Shown here: positions 40,583 through 50,164 of the stretch, one piece after another
Layout: each line of letters begins with the position of its first letter
Numbering within the stretch: position 1 is the stretch's first letter
DNA from: Ignavibacteriales bacterium
GTDB taxonomy: Bacteria > Bacteroidota > Ignavibacteria > Ignavibacteriales > Melioribacteraceae
Reading direction: 5' to 3'
Assembly: GCA_020635285.1 (NCBI GenBank)
Contig: JACKAB010000008.1
Coordinates: 372,001-436,000, forward strand
DNA: 64,000 nt
The notes under the pieces: generated by a model
What the model was told of the DNA's origin: nothing
What the model saw: the letters and a program-made list of their open reading frames with translations, nothing else
The model's database searches: none
Position numbers and translations under genes: made by a program

Positions 40583-41565
40583 AAAATTTTCCGCTTCCAA
40601 GAATTGATCAAGATCCAATTCTTAAAAAATATCTCACACAATATTGCCGATTAAAATTTGGCGATAGTTGGCAAGACCCTGAGGGCAAACATAAAATTGC
40701 TTGCTTGGATTCCTCAGATTTTAATTCGATTAAAAATTTAATTGGATCTCAAAAATTTCAACTCGCTGTTCACGATCCACCATATAATATGATTGCTTTT
40801 GACGAAATGGATTCTTCTGAATTTGTAAATTGGTGTAAAATTTGGATTGAGTCATCATATAAAATTCTTGATGAAAATTCTTCTTTATATATTTGGCTTG
40901 GAGCTGATCAAAAAAATCATTTTGAACCTTTCCCAGAATTTATTTTAATGATGAAAGAAACCGAATTCAAGTCTAGAAGTTTTATTACAATGAGAAATCA
41001 AAGAGGTTACGGCACTCAAAAAAATTGGATGGCTGTTCGTCAAGAATTGTTATATTACACTAAAGGAACTCCCAAATTTAATATAGAAAAGGTTTACACA
41101 GATATTCCAAAATCTGTTAAAGGTTATTATAAAGAAGTTAACGGAAATTTGACCGAAAATATTGAACGAAGTAAATCGGATAAAATTAGAGCAGGTAATG
41201 TTTGGATTGATATTCAGCAAGTATTTCATTTAAGGGAAGAAAATGTAAATGGATGCTTTGTTCAGAAACCAATGAAAGCTTTAGAAAGAATTATCGAAGT
41301 TTCCAGCAATGAGAATGATTGGGTAATTGATTTTTTTGCTCATTCCGGAACTACAACTTTGGCGGCAGAAAAACTCAAAAGAAATTCGATTTCTGTTGAT
41401 ATCGAGCCAATTTATTGTGAAATTTCAATAAGGAGATTGGAAAGATATAGAAAGACAGGTAAATTTGGATGGCAGAATTCTAATCCTTTTGAAGAAGAGA
41501 TTTTAGAAAATAAAGAATTAAAAAAATATTTGAAATCTGAATACAAAATATCATTTGATGTCTAG
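40579..41565 (+). CDS. Orphan DNA methyltransferase (N4-cytosine/N6-adenine type)
   Basis: 328 residues. The catalytic motif HDPPYNM (residues about 64-70) comes before the SAM-binding motif DFFAHSGTTTLAAE (about 251), the order of the beta class. The N-terminal part and the 90 residues between give a target-recognition region. There is no restriction endonuclease gene nearby, so it may be a solitary epigenetic methylase or a degenerate RM remnant. It is coupled to the TIGR00282 gene by a 4-base overlap. Confidence 0.87.
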   Translation: MKNFPLPRIDQDPILKKYLTQYCRLKFGDSWQDPEGKHKIACLDSSDFNSIKNLIGSQKFQLAVHDPPYNMIAFDEMDSSEFVNWCKIWIESSYKILDENSSLYIWLGADQKNHFEPFPEFILMMKETEFKSRSFITMRNQRGYGTQKNWMAVRQELLYYTKGTPKFNIEKVYTDIPKSVKGYYKEVNGNLTENIERSKSDKIRAGNVWIDIQQVFHLREENVNGCFVQKPMKALERIIEVSSNENDWVIDFFAHSGTTTLAAEKLKRNSISVDIEPIYCEISIRRLERYRKTGKFGWQNSNPFEEEILENKELKKYLKSEYKISFDV

Positions 41566-41569
41566 TTGT

Positions 41570-41602
41570 CATTCCCGAATGATTTTATCGGGAATCCAGC
41601 TT
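41570..41602. repeat. Palindromic repeat after the methyltransferase
   Basis: ATTCCCGA ... TCGGGAAT, an 8-bp stem with a 9-base loop in the 62-base gap before folD; it looks like a small REP-type element and may also end transcription of the methyltransferase. Compare the palindrome near 36211. Confidence 0.5.
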
Positions 41603-41627
41603 ATGTTTAATTAAAAATTTATTAATT

Positions 41628-42512
41628 ATGAATATTATTGATGGAAAAAAAATAGCGGCAGATATTAGAGAAGAACTAAAACTTAAAATTAATCTTCTTC
41701 GTGAAAATAAAAAAAATGTTCCGGGATTAGTAACAATTATAGTGGGTGAAAATCCAGCCTCGCAAGTTTATGTGAATATGAAAATAAAAGCCTGCGCAGA
41801 AATTGGAATGAATTCAAAATTGGAAAAGTTAGGTGAAAATATTAGTCAAGATGAATTATTAAAAATAATTGATGATTACAATAAAGATGATTATTTTCAC
41901 GGTATTCTTGTTCAACTTCCGTTGCCCAAACATATTGATGAAGACAAAATTATTGAGGCAATAAATCCGAGCAAAGATGTTGATGGATTTCATCCTATAA
42001 GTGTTGGGAAATTAATAATTGGAAAAGATACTTTTAAATCTTGCACTCCTTTTGGTATAATGGAATTGCTGAAAAGATATAAAATTGAAACTAAAGGCAA
42101 ACACGTTGTGGTTGTTGGCAGAAGCAATATTGTTGGCAAACCAATTGCAAACATGCTAGTGCAAAAAGAAGAGGGAGCGAACGCTATAGTTACAATCTGT
42201 CATTCTGCTGCTCCTGATATTTCGTATTACACAAAGCAAGCAGATATTTTAATTGCTGCGGTTGGAAGAGCAAATTTAATTACCAAGGAAATGGTTAAAG
42301 AAAATGTTGTTGTCATTGATGTTGGCATAAACAGAATTAAAGATGCAGAGAGTAAAAAAGGATATAAAATTGTCGGCGATGTTGAATTTGATGGAGTTTC
42401 TAAAAAAGCGAGCTGGATTACTCCTGTACCGGGCGGAGTTGGACCAATGACAATTGCAATGCTTCTTAGCAACACATATAAAGCATATTCACTAATTGAA
42501 AATTTGAATTAA
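41628..42512 (+). CDS. folD: Bifunctional methylene-THF dehydrogenase/cyclohydrolase FolD
   Basis: 294 residues. YVNMKIKAC (Y-x3-K, residues about 50) is the catalytic pair; QLPLPKHI, KDVDGFHP and GRSNIVGKP (the NADP loop, about 165) are signatures, and TPVPGGVGPMT closes the active site. It interconverts one-carbon tetrahydrofolates. deoC starts 9 bases downstream. Confidence 0.96.
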   Translation: MNIIDGKKIAADIREELKLKINLLRENKKNVPGLVTIIVGENPASQVYVNMKIKACAEIGMNSKLEKLGENISQDELLKIIDDYNKDDYFHGILVQLPLPKHIDEDKIIEAINPSKDVDGFHPISVGKLIIGKDTFKSCTPFGIMELLKRYKIETKGKHVVVVGRSNIVGKPIANMLVQKEEGANAIVTICHSAAPDISYYTKQADILIAAVGRANLITKEMVKENVVVIDVGINRIKDAESKKGYKIVGDVEFDGVSKKASWITPVPGGVGPMTIAMLLSNTYKAYSLIENLN

Positions 42513-42521
42513 AATTAATTT

Positions 42522-43391
42522 ATGAAAAACAGCACTGTTGAAAGAATTGTAAATCAAGTTTTTACAGAAAAAGCTCTGCATGATTTTTATTGCGTTGGTG
42601 ATACATGCAAAGGTTGGGAAAGAAATATAGTTGATCAACCTATTGCAGTAAAAAAAATATTAGATAACGGTGCGGCAAGAATTTCTGCTGGAAAGGGAAT
42701 AGGCGATGAATTAAATGATATTTCATTAGCCAGAATGATTGATCATACTATGCTTAAGCCGGAAGCAACTCCCCAAGAAATAACAACCTTATGTGATGAA
42801 GCAAGAAAATATAATTTTGCTAGCGTCTGTATCAATCCAAGTTATGTTCCGCTTTGCTCAAAATTATTGTTCGGCACACAAGTTAAAGTTTGCACTGTTA
42901 TTGGCTTTCCACTTGGGGCAACTACTACCGCGACCAAAAGAGCCGAAGCCGACGAAGCCATAAACAATGGTGCTCAAGAAGTTGATATGGTAATCAATAT
43001 TGGTAAATTAAAAGCCGGCGATTATGAATATGTTTTCAATGATATAAATCAAGTTGCTTTGGCAGCAAAAAGGAAAAATGCAGTATTAAAAGTAATTTTA
43101 GAAACAGCACTTTTAACAGATGAAGAAAAAGTAAAAGCATGTATAATTAGTAAACAAGCTAAAGCAGATTTTGTAAAAACTTCAACGGGGTTTAGCAAAG
43201 GCGGAGCAACGGCAGGAGATATAGCTTTGATGAGATATGTGGTTGGAAGCACGGTTGGGGTAAAAGCTTCCGGTGGAGTTAGAACTTTGGAAGATGCGGA
43301 AACTATGATAAGAAGCGGTGCAGATAGAATTGGTGCAAGCGCAAGTGTAAAAATTGTTACCGGCGATAAATCGAAAGTTGAAGGTTATTAG
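42522..43391 (+). CDS. deoC: Deoxyribose-phosphate aldolase with N-terminal extension
   Basis: 289 residues against about 215-260 for usual DeoC. The aldolase core starts at about residue 67 (LARMIDHTMLKPEATP); it keeps VCTVIGFPLGATTT, DMVINIGKLKAG, the Schiff-base Lys in FVKTSTGFSKGGAT (about 218) and VKASGGVRT. The extra 66 residues begin with a predicted amphipathic helix (TVERIVNQVFTEKALHDF) followed by a Gly/Ala-rich linker, the general form of a microcompartment-targeting peptide. DeoC homologues occur in some BMC loci, and this window also has shell genes, but 12 kb away. It splits deoxyribose 5-phosphate into glyceraldehyde 3-phosphate and acetaldehyde. Confidence 0.93.
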   Translation: MKNSTVERIVNQVFTEKALHDFYCVGDTCKGWERNIVDQPIAVKKILDNGAARISAGKGIGDELNDISLARMIDHTMLKPEATPQEITTLCDEARKYNFASVCINPSYVPLCSKLLFGTQVKVCTVIGFPLGATTTATKRAEADEAINNGAQEVDMVINIGKLKAGDYEYVFNDINQVALAAKRKNAVLKVILETALLTDEEKVKACIISKQAKADFVKTSTGFSKGGATAGDIALMRYVVGSTVGVKASGGVRTLEDAETMIRSGADRIGASASVKIVTGDKSKVEGY

Positions 43392-43624
43392 TGGTTTTAG
43401 ATTTAATTATTGTAAGATCTGACGACGGAGTTACCGCAGAAATTCCATCATTAAAAGGCTGTGAATCCTGGGCACATGAAGAAGAAGAAGTAATAGAAAA
43501 ATCTATTGAACTTTTAAGATATTATTTAAATTTGAGTGAAGAAACCGAAATCAAGATTGATAAAGCCAGAGGAAATAAAATTAAAACTATTTACAAATTA
43601 GTTTTTAACAAAGACCTTCCGTGA
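43391..43624 (+). CDS. Small HicB-like protein
   Basis: 77 residues from GTG 43391, overlapping the deoC stop (TAGTG). VTAEIPSLKGCESWAHEEEE and the following helix resemble the fold of HicB antitoxins, in which P-x-L-x-G-C-x-x-x-G/A recurs. No HicA-like toxin is next to it, and the DNA-binding tail of HicB is lacking. Its stop overlaps the start of the next gene (GTGA), so it is embedded in the housekeeping operon. Confidence 0.55.
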   Translation: MVLDLIIVRSDDGVTAEIPSLKGCESWAHEEEEVIEKSIELLRYYLNLSEETEIKIDKARGNKIKTIYKLVFNKDLP

Positions 43625-44211
43625 AAGAATTCAAAACAGAAAAAAGATTAAAAAAAATTGAAAAGGTGTTAACCGGTCGGCAGTTTTCATTACGCGTTGT
43701 TTTAGAGAACATTCATGATCCGCATAATGTCAGCGCAATATTCAGAACATGCGATGCAGTTGGAGTTCCCTCAGTTGATTTACTCTATACTTATGAAACT
43801 TTTCCCAAAATTAGCAAGGTTAGTTCTGCTTCATCCAAAAAGTGGGTAGAGCAAAACAGATATGATTCAACTGAAGATTGCATTAATAATTTAAGAAAAG
43901 AGGGATTTGAAATTTATGGAAGCACTCTTTCTGAAACTGCTGAAAGTATTTATGATTTAGATTTTACAAATAAAGTAGCAATAATAATGGGTAACGAACA
44001 TAGGGGAATTTCAGATGAAATAAATGAAATAGTTGATAAACACATATACATTCCAATGCGAGGCATGATTCAAAGTCTTAATGTCTCTGTTGCAACTGCA
44101 GTAATTTTGTATGAAGCACAAAGACAAAGAACATTAAAAGGAATGTACGATAGTTGTGAACTTTCACAAAATGAATTTGAAAATTTAATAAATGTTTGGT
44201 GCAATAAATGA
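43621..44211 (+). CDS. TrmH/SpoU-family RNA 2'-O-methyltransferase
   Basis: 196 residues from GTG 43621. The three SPOUT motifs are clear: LENIHDPHNVSAIFRTCDAV (motif 1, Asn/Arg), IIMGNEHRGIS (motif 2) and IPMRGMIQSLNVSVATAVIL (motif 3). Short size and order match tRNA (guanosine-18) methyltransferase TrmH. The stop overlaps aroA's ATG by 4 bases. Confidence 0.9.
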   Translation: MKEFKTEKRLKKIEKVLTGRQFSLRVVLENIHDPHNVSAIFRTCDAVGVPSVDLLYTYETFPKISKVSSASSKKWVEQNRYDSTEDCINNLRKEGFEIYGSTLSETAESIYDLDFTNKVAIIMGNEHRGISDEINEIVDKHIYIPMRGMIQSLNVSVATAVILYEAQRQRTLKGMYDSCELSQNEFENLINVWCNK

Positions 44212-45488
44212 ATCAGCGATTTAAAAAAATAGAAAATGTAAGTGGCACATTAATTCTTCCTGGAGATAAATCAATTTCTCACAGAGCAGTAATGCTTTCT
44301 GCAATGGCAGAAGGGGAATCAATTTTATACAACTGTCTGCTTTCTGAAGACGTAATTACAACGATAAGCGTTTTTAGAGAAATGGGAATTAAAATAGACA
44401 TAGAAGAAGATAAAATCATTGTTTGGGGTAATGGATTCAATGGTTTAACTGAACCAGATAAAAATTTATATCTTGGTAATTCCGGAACTACGACTCGATT
44501 GCTTGCTGGAATTTTGGCAGCTCAAAAATTTTCAACAACTTTAATTGGCGATGAATCATTATCCACTCGGCCAATGAAAAGAATAATTACTCCGCTTAGA
44601 CAAATGGGTGCTAATATAAGCGGGGAAAATAATTGTCTGCCGTTAATTATAAAGCCAACAGAATATTTAAGACCTATTCATTATGAATTACCTATTGCCA
44701 GCGCTCAAGTAAAGAGCTGTATTTTACTTGCCGGTTTATTTATTGATGAAGAAACCGTTGTGATTGAAAGTAAAGAAACTAGAGACCACACAGAAAGAAT
44801 GCTTGGATTAAAAGTTGTTGAAGATGAGCATGGAAAATCAATTTATTCATCAATGGATTATTATCCAATAGCGGCTGAGTATAAAATTCCTTCAGATATT
44901 TCCACCGCGGGATTTTTTATGGTTCTTGCAAGTTTGGTTGAAGGTTCAGAATTGGTGATTAAAAATGTTTCTGTTAATGAAACCAGAACCGGAGTAATAG
45001 CTGTGCTGGAGGCTATGGGTGCTAATATAACTGCAGAAAATGTAACAGAAATAAACGGAGAAGTAAGAGGCGATTTAATTATAAAAAGTTCGGAATTAAC
45101 CAATGTTGAATTTGATGATGAAATAATTCCAAATATTATTGATGAAATTCCAATTTTAGCTGTTGCCGGAGTTTTAGCAAAAGGAGATTTTGATATTTCC
45201 GGTGTTGAAGAATTAAGGACAAAAGAAAGTGATAGAATTAATTCGATGTGCAGAAATTTTGAACTGCTCGGCTTAAATGTTGATGAAAGAAAGGATGGTT
45301 TTTCTGTAAGCGGACATATTACAAATTATTCTGCTGTTCTTAACAGTTATGGAGACCACAGAATTGCAATGGCATTTGCAATACTTGCATCAATAATTCA
45401 TGGTGAATTTACGATTGATAATTTTGATTGTGTCTCGGTTTCTAATCCTAATTTTCTTAAGCAGTTAGAAAGTATAAGTAAGCTTTAG
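44208..45488 (+). CDS. aroA: 3-phosphoshikimate 1-carboxyvinyltransferase (EPSP synthase)
   Basis: 426 residues, full length. LPGDKSISHRAVMLSA (residues about 18-33) holds the catalytic Lys and Ser, LGNSGTTTRLLAGIL (about 87) is the EPSPS signature, and RTKESDRI (about 342) and GDHRIAMA (about 388) are the C-terminal signatures. It makes EPSP in the shikimate pathway. It is last in the run folD-deoC-hicB-like-trmH-aroA, with a strong terminator after. A diverged copy of its last ~160 bases lies at 49925-50096. Confidence 0.96.
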   Translation: MNQRFKKIENVSGTLILPGDKSISHRAVMLSAMAEGESILYNCLLSEDVITTISVFREMGIKIDIEEDKIIVWGNGFNGLTEPDKNLYLGNSGTTTRLLAGILAAQKFSTTLIGDESLSTRPMKRIITPLRQMGANISGENNCLPLIIKPTEYLRPIHYELPIASAQVKSCILLAGLFIDEETVVIESKETRDHTERMLGLKVVEDEHGKSIYSSMDYYPIAAEYKIPSDISTAGFFMVLASLVEGSELVIKNVSVNETRTGVIAVLEAMGANITAENVTEINGEVRGDLIIKSSELTNVEFDDEIIPNIIDEIPILAVAGVLAKGDFDISGVEELRTKESDRINSMCRNFELLGLNVDERKDGFSVSGHITNYSAVLNSYGDHRIAMAFAILASIIHGEFTIDNFDCVSVSNPNFLKQLESISKL

Positions 45489-45528
45489 CATAGAGTTTTT
45501 AAAATTAATTTTTAATGTTTCTACTGAA

Positions 45529-45564
45529 GGCAATAGCTACCAAATTGGAGCTATTGCCGTTTTA
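45529..45564 (+). terminator. Terminator of the folD-aroA operon
   Basis: GGCAATAGCT ... AGCTATTGCC, a perfect 10-bp stem with a 10-base loop, followed by GTTTTA. 40 bases after the aroA stop. Confidence 0.82.
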
Positions 45565-45677
45565 GTAATTACTATCGGTAGATTTTTTAGAATAAAAACC
45601 AACCCCAACGCGCCTTGATACTTTAACTTTTCATGATAATTATTATTCCACAAGCAGTAATTAAATTTATTCTATTT

Positions 45678-45960
45678 TGATGAGAATGAAAGTGTTAAAA
45701 ATCTTAAGATCATTTTCGATGATATAAGGAGGTAATTGTCTTTGCTAATGGGCAAAAGATTGGTCCCATATTTCGGAACTTAATATATAATGTAATAAAG
45801 TTCTCTTATAAATAATGAAACGATAAAATCGAATTATTGGAAGATGATGACAAAGCGGTTTGTTCAATCAAAGAAAAAGGGATTGGTATTACCGAATAAC
45901 AAATATCAAGATTTTTAAATTACAACAAGTAATATTACTTTGGAGAACTAAATGGGCAAC
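45678..45960 (+). pseudogene. Remnant of a histidine kinase ATPase domain
   Basis: Reading across three or four shifts gives the N box FRNLIYNVIKFSYK, then IKIELLEDDDKAVCSIKEKG and IGITE, the N and G1 boxes of a HATPase domain. No His box, no G2 box and no start are left. The fragment ends just before the start of the next sensor kinase. The rest of the 480-base gap after aroA holds the terminator at 45529 and nothing else I can identify. Because there is no other kinase domain to go with it, this is a true remnant rather than only a sequencing artefact. Confidence 0.55.
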
Positions 45961-45971
45961 AGTGACTGGAT

Positions 45972-48900
45972 ATGCACAATATAAAAACCATTTTATGGTT
46001 AGCACTTTTAACTATTTTTATTGTGTTCTATTCATCATTAATGTATGGACAAGATCCTATTGTCTTCGAACAAATATCTACAAAAGATGGACTTCCTAAC
46101 GGTACAATCAATTCAATTTTTCGTGATAGCCATGGATTTATGTGGTTTGGCACTGATGATGGATTGTGTAAGTACGATGGATATAATTTCAAAATTTATA
46201 AAACAGATAACCTTTCAATACAAAATCCCCAAATCCATAGCATTGTAGAAGATAGTTATGGTCATATTTGGATTGGAACATCATTTGGATTATATATTTA
46301 TGATCCGAATATTGATCGGATCGTTCCATATTCAGCTTTTTCTTATCTCGAATTTAAAAATAAATATGTGGTTACAACTATTAATTGTTTGCTATTCGAT
46401 TCCAATAATTATTTATGGGTAGGATCTCATACTGGAATTATTCGAATAAAAATTAGAAACTCTGATATTCAAAATATTAAATCTGAAGATGTGGAGGATT
46501 TTAACATTAATTCAGATGATCCATTTAAGCTTAGCGACAATAATATTTATTCTATATATGAAGATACTCAACATCAAATATGGATTTCCTCTAATTCCAA
46601 TTATCTTGATCGTTACAATTATCAAGAAAACAGAATCGTTCAACAAAAATTGAAATACCTGATATCCAAAAATCGAATAACGCAAACTTGAGAATAGCAG
46701 TTGATAAAAATGAAGACTTTTGGATATCAAGCCAAGGATATGGATTGATATACTTTGAAAGAATGAAAATGAAATTCACCCAATTTAAATCCTTTTAAAG
46801 AATAATAATAGCATTGATATCAGTTTTATCAAATCGATAATGATTGATCATCATAATCGGATTTGGATTGGTACAGATGGGAATGGTCTTGTTACTTTTG
46901 ATGTAGAAAGTAATGAAATTCAGCATATTCGCAAAAATATTGAAGATAATTCAAATATAAGCAGCAATGCTATTTATTCCATGTATGAAGATTCTACTGG
47001 TATTTTTTGGATTGGGACTTACTTAATGGGATTAAATAAATTTGTTTCCAACAAATCAAATTTTGGTCAAATTAACAGTTCTCCATATTCAAAAACTGGA
47101 TTAAGTCATAACATTGTAACAGGTTTCTGTGAAGATAAGAACCACCAGATTTGGATCAGCACCGATGGTGGTGGTCTAAACGTGTTTGACAGGAATACTT
47201 ATCAATTTAAACATTACAGACACGATCCAGATAATACTTCAAGTATAAGTACAAATATCACAATGGCACTTTTTTGCGATCAGGAAAACAATATATGGAT
47301 TGGTTCATACAATGGAGGATTGAATAAGTATGACCAAAAAACACAAAAATTCCACCATTATTGGTTTGATCATAACGATACGACTTCGATTAGCAGCAAT
47401 CACCCATGGAGTTTTGCACAAGATAAATTAAATAATATATGGGTAGCAACCGTCGATGCAGGATTGAATCTATTAAAATCAGGTTCAGCATCGTTTATAC
47501 GATATGCGGATACTGATAGAAATTATCACGGACCAAACCAGATAAACAACAATTCAATTACACAACTATTTATTGATAAGAAAAACAGATTGTGGATTTG
47601 TACGGAATATGGTCTAGACCGAGTTGATTTAAATCTTGTTGATTTCAGTCTTTCTAAACCAAAACTTACATTCAACCATTATATGCACAATGATACCACA
47701 AACAGTATAAACTTTGATCGGATTAGCTGCATAAATGAAGACGATTTGGATAACATCTGGATTGGTACAAAAGGCGGCGGATTGAACAAACTCGATTTAA
47801 AAACAAATAAGTTTATGAGTTACTCTGTTGAAGATGGATTGCCTCATAATATTATCAACGGAATACTTTTTGACGAGGACAATAACCCCTGGATTAGCAC
47901 AAATAATGGATTGTCTTATTTCAATGTAGAAACCAGCAAATTCAAGAATTACGGTACTTCAGATGGGTTGCAATCATCAGTTTTTATGAAAACTTCCTAC
48001 TTTAAAACAAGTGATGGTATGTTTTTGTTTGGAGGCATAAACGGATTTAATGCATTTTATCCAGAAAAAATCATTGCTAAAATAAAGAAACTCAAACCGA
48101 TCATTACTGACTTTAAATTATTTAATCAAAGTCTTGCTATTGGGGAGGAAATCAACGATCGAATACTCTTACCCAAAGCAATTTATGAATTGGATGAAAT
48201 TAATCTAACATACAAGGAAAAAATAGTATTGCTTTTGGATTTTCTGCACTTGATTATTCCAATCCGGAGAGAATCTACTATTCCTATAAATTAAAAGGGT
48301 TTGATCAGAACTGGCAAATTACTGATGCCAAAATGAGGATTGCAAAATATACTAACCTCGCTCCTGGAGAATATATTTTTCAGGTAAAAGCATCAAGTAA
48401 TGAGGAAAATTGGAAGGATACCGAAACATCTATCCTTATTAAAATTCTTCCTCCCTGGTGGGGTACATTATTGTTTAAAATATTAGCAGTTATTATTTTT
48501 ATTACTTTGTTAATTGTAGGTTATTCATTAAGAGTTTCTACTTTGGAAAAACAGAGTAAAAGACTGAAGACAACAGTTGAAGAAAAAACAATGCAGCTAA
48601 AAGTAAAAATGCTCAACTAGATGAACTTAACAAATCTAAAGACAAGTTTTTTTCCATTATTGCACACGATCTAAAGAATCCGTTTTCATCGGTACTTAGC
48701 TTTTCTGAGTTGTTAGCGCAAAACGCCGAAACAATGGATCGCAAGGAAATGACTTCAGAACTGCAGAGTTTACATGGTTCAGCAAAACGTGTTTATTCTC
48801 TCCTTGATAATTTACTTCATTGGTCATTAGCTCAAACCGGAAAAATCGATATACAAATAGAGAAAATTAACCTTTCAGAAATTGTTAAAGATAATATTCA

Positions 48901-49331
48901 ATTAATTAGCAATATGGCTAACGAAAAAGGTCTTTATGTTGTATCAAATGTGCCTGAGAATATGATGGTGTATGCCGATTTGAACTTAATAAATACCATC
49001 ATCAGAAACCTCTTAACAAACTCCATAAAATTTACGAAAAAAAGGTGGTGTTTCCATCTCTGCGAAATCAGATGAACAATCAATTGAATTGTTGATTAAA
49101 GATTCAGGAGTAGGAATTTCCCCGAGAAATTAAAGAACCTTTTCAGTATTGATAAAAATTCATCAACTAAGGGGACGCATGGAGAATCCGGTACTGGTCT
49201 AGGTTTATTAATTTGCAAAAGAATTTATCGAGTTAAATAATGGTGAACTTAAAGTTGAAAGTGAAGTAGAGAAAGGAAGTGTTTTTAAAATTAAGATATC
49301 AAAGGTATCTCCTAAGATATCAAAGTCATAA
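45972..49331 (+). CDS. Two-component sensor kinase with periplasmic propellers, many frameshifts
   Basis: ATG 45972 gives a signal peptide (IFIVFYSSLMYG), then repeated Reg_prop blades (DSHGFMWFGTDDGLCKYDGY, DKNHQIWISTDGGGLNVF, EDDLDNIWIGTKGGGLNKL). Next come a Y_Y_Y domain (about 48200-48450; YTNLAPGEYIFQVKASS), a membrane helix (about 48460-48530), a HisKA domain with the phospho-acceptor motif FSIIAHDLKNPFSSVLSF (about 48650), and a HATPase (NLLTNSIKF, DSGVGIS, GTGLGLLICK). At least six single-base shifts break it (near 46665, 46795, 48225, 48600, 49035, 49125, 49220), mostly in A runs. Repaired, it is about 1100 residues and complete, except that it lacks the receiver and AraC domains of hybrid (HTCS) regulators. 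Such sensors often detect glycans. No partner regulator is adjacent. Confidence 0.75.
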
Positions 49332-49384
49332 AGCAAACATACCAACCAATTATTTCTAAAAAGTGTTAATCCATTTCACGACTT

Positions 49385-49925
49385 TAGATAATTATCTGCA
49401 AAAATCTCATAACTAAAACTACTAGCCACCAATGCGGGAATATTTGTTTCGTACTATTCTAACGCATGTTTATGATGAAATATTTCTAATGAAAACAAAC
49501 TTCCACCCAATGAAGCTCCAAACATTACAGTAAAACCAGATGCCATTCCAGCAATGAATATGGACCTTAATTCTTCCCCTTTTAACCTAAATATTTTACC
49601 TAGCCAAGTACCTGTGGATCCTATTTCTTGTACTACTGGTGCTTCAGGTCCAAGACTTCCGCCCGATTCAATACATAGTAGTGAGGAAAGAATCATTGAT
49701 GGGTTACTTTTGGGGTCAAGTTTTCCCTTATTAAATGTTATATTATTTACAATTAAGTTAATTTCTCCGGCGTCGGCAATAAAGTAAATGATTAGCCAAG
49801 CTAAAAAGCCAGAGATAGCCATTATGGGAATAACTAGCCAGCCCTCAATAGGCTATTTCACGCTTTAAAAAAATAAAGAATAATCCAGTAAAGTCAGGCA
49901 ATTAATCCACCCATTAACCCAAGAA
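49385..49925 (-). pseudogene. Fragment of a ClC-type chloride channel/antiporter
   Basis: The frame 49822-49454 holds the selectivity-filter motif GGSLGPEAPVVQ and GMASGFTVMFGASLGGSLFS, both from ClC proteins. Beyond its TAG at 49454 the same frame continues with YETNIPALVASSFSYEIFAD, also ClC-like, to about 49385. Upstream, towards 49925, shifted frames give ILGLMGGLIA, an early ClC helix. It then meets the aroA 3'-copy, with no start codon left. At ~180 of the usual 400+ residues it is truncated at both ends, with a stop inside. Confidence 0.72.
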
Positions 49926-50096
49926 TTACCCAAATTACTCCGCAGTTCTTAACAGTTATGGAGACCACAGAATTACAATGGCATTTTCAATACTTGCCTC
50001 AATAATTCATGGATAATTTACGATTGATAATTTTGATTGTGTCTTGGTTTCTAATCCAATTTTTATTAATCAATTAGAGAGTATAAGCAATTATTA
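49925..50096 (+). pseudogene. Diverged duplicate of the aroA 3' end
   Basis: This stretch matches bases 45319-45488 of aroA closely: AACAGTTATGGAGACCACAG and TTACGATTGATAATTTTGAT are identical in both. Differences include many third-codon changes (tat/tac, tct/tcc, gct/gca), which suggests it came from a separately evolving aroA. GGTGAA has become GGATAA, an in-frame stop. It directly abuts the ClC fragment on one side and the distal end of the cassette array on the other. It is a 160-170 bp direct repeat of the functional gene's end, 4.6 kb away. Confidence 0.85.
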
Positions 50097-50164
50097 AAAA
50101 TATTTTTGTGAAGAGAATAAAGGTTTAATGGCCTTGTATAAGATAAGTTGCGTGTTTAATCACC

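Noticed and set aside
40579..41565. A restriction-modification system
   Set aside because: Both neighbours are housekeeping genes (TIGR00282 phosphoesterase and folD); no endonuclease or specificity gene is present.
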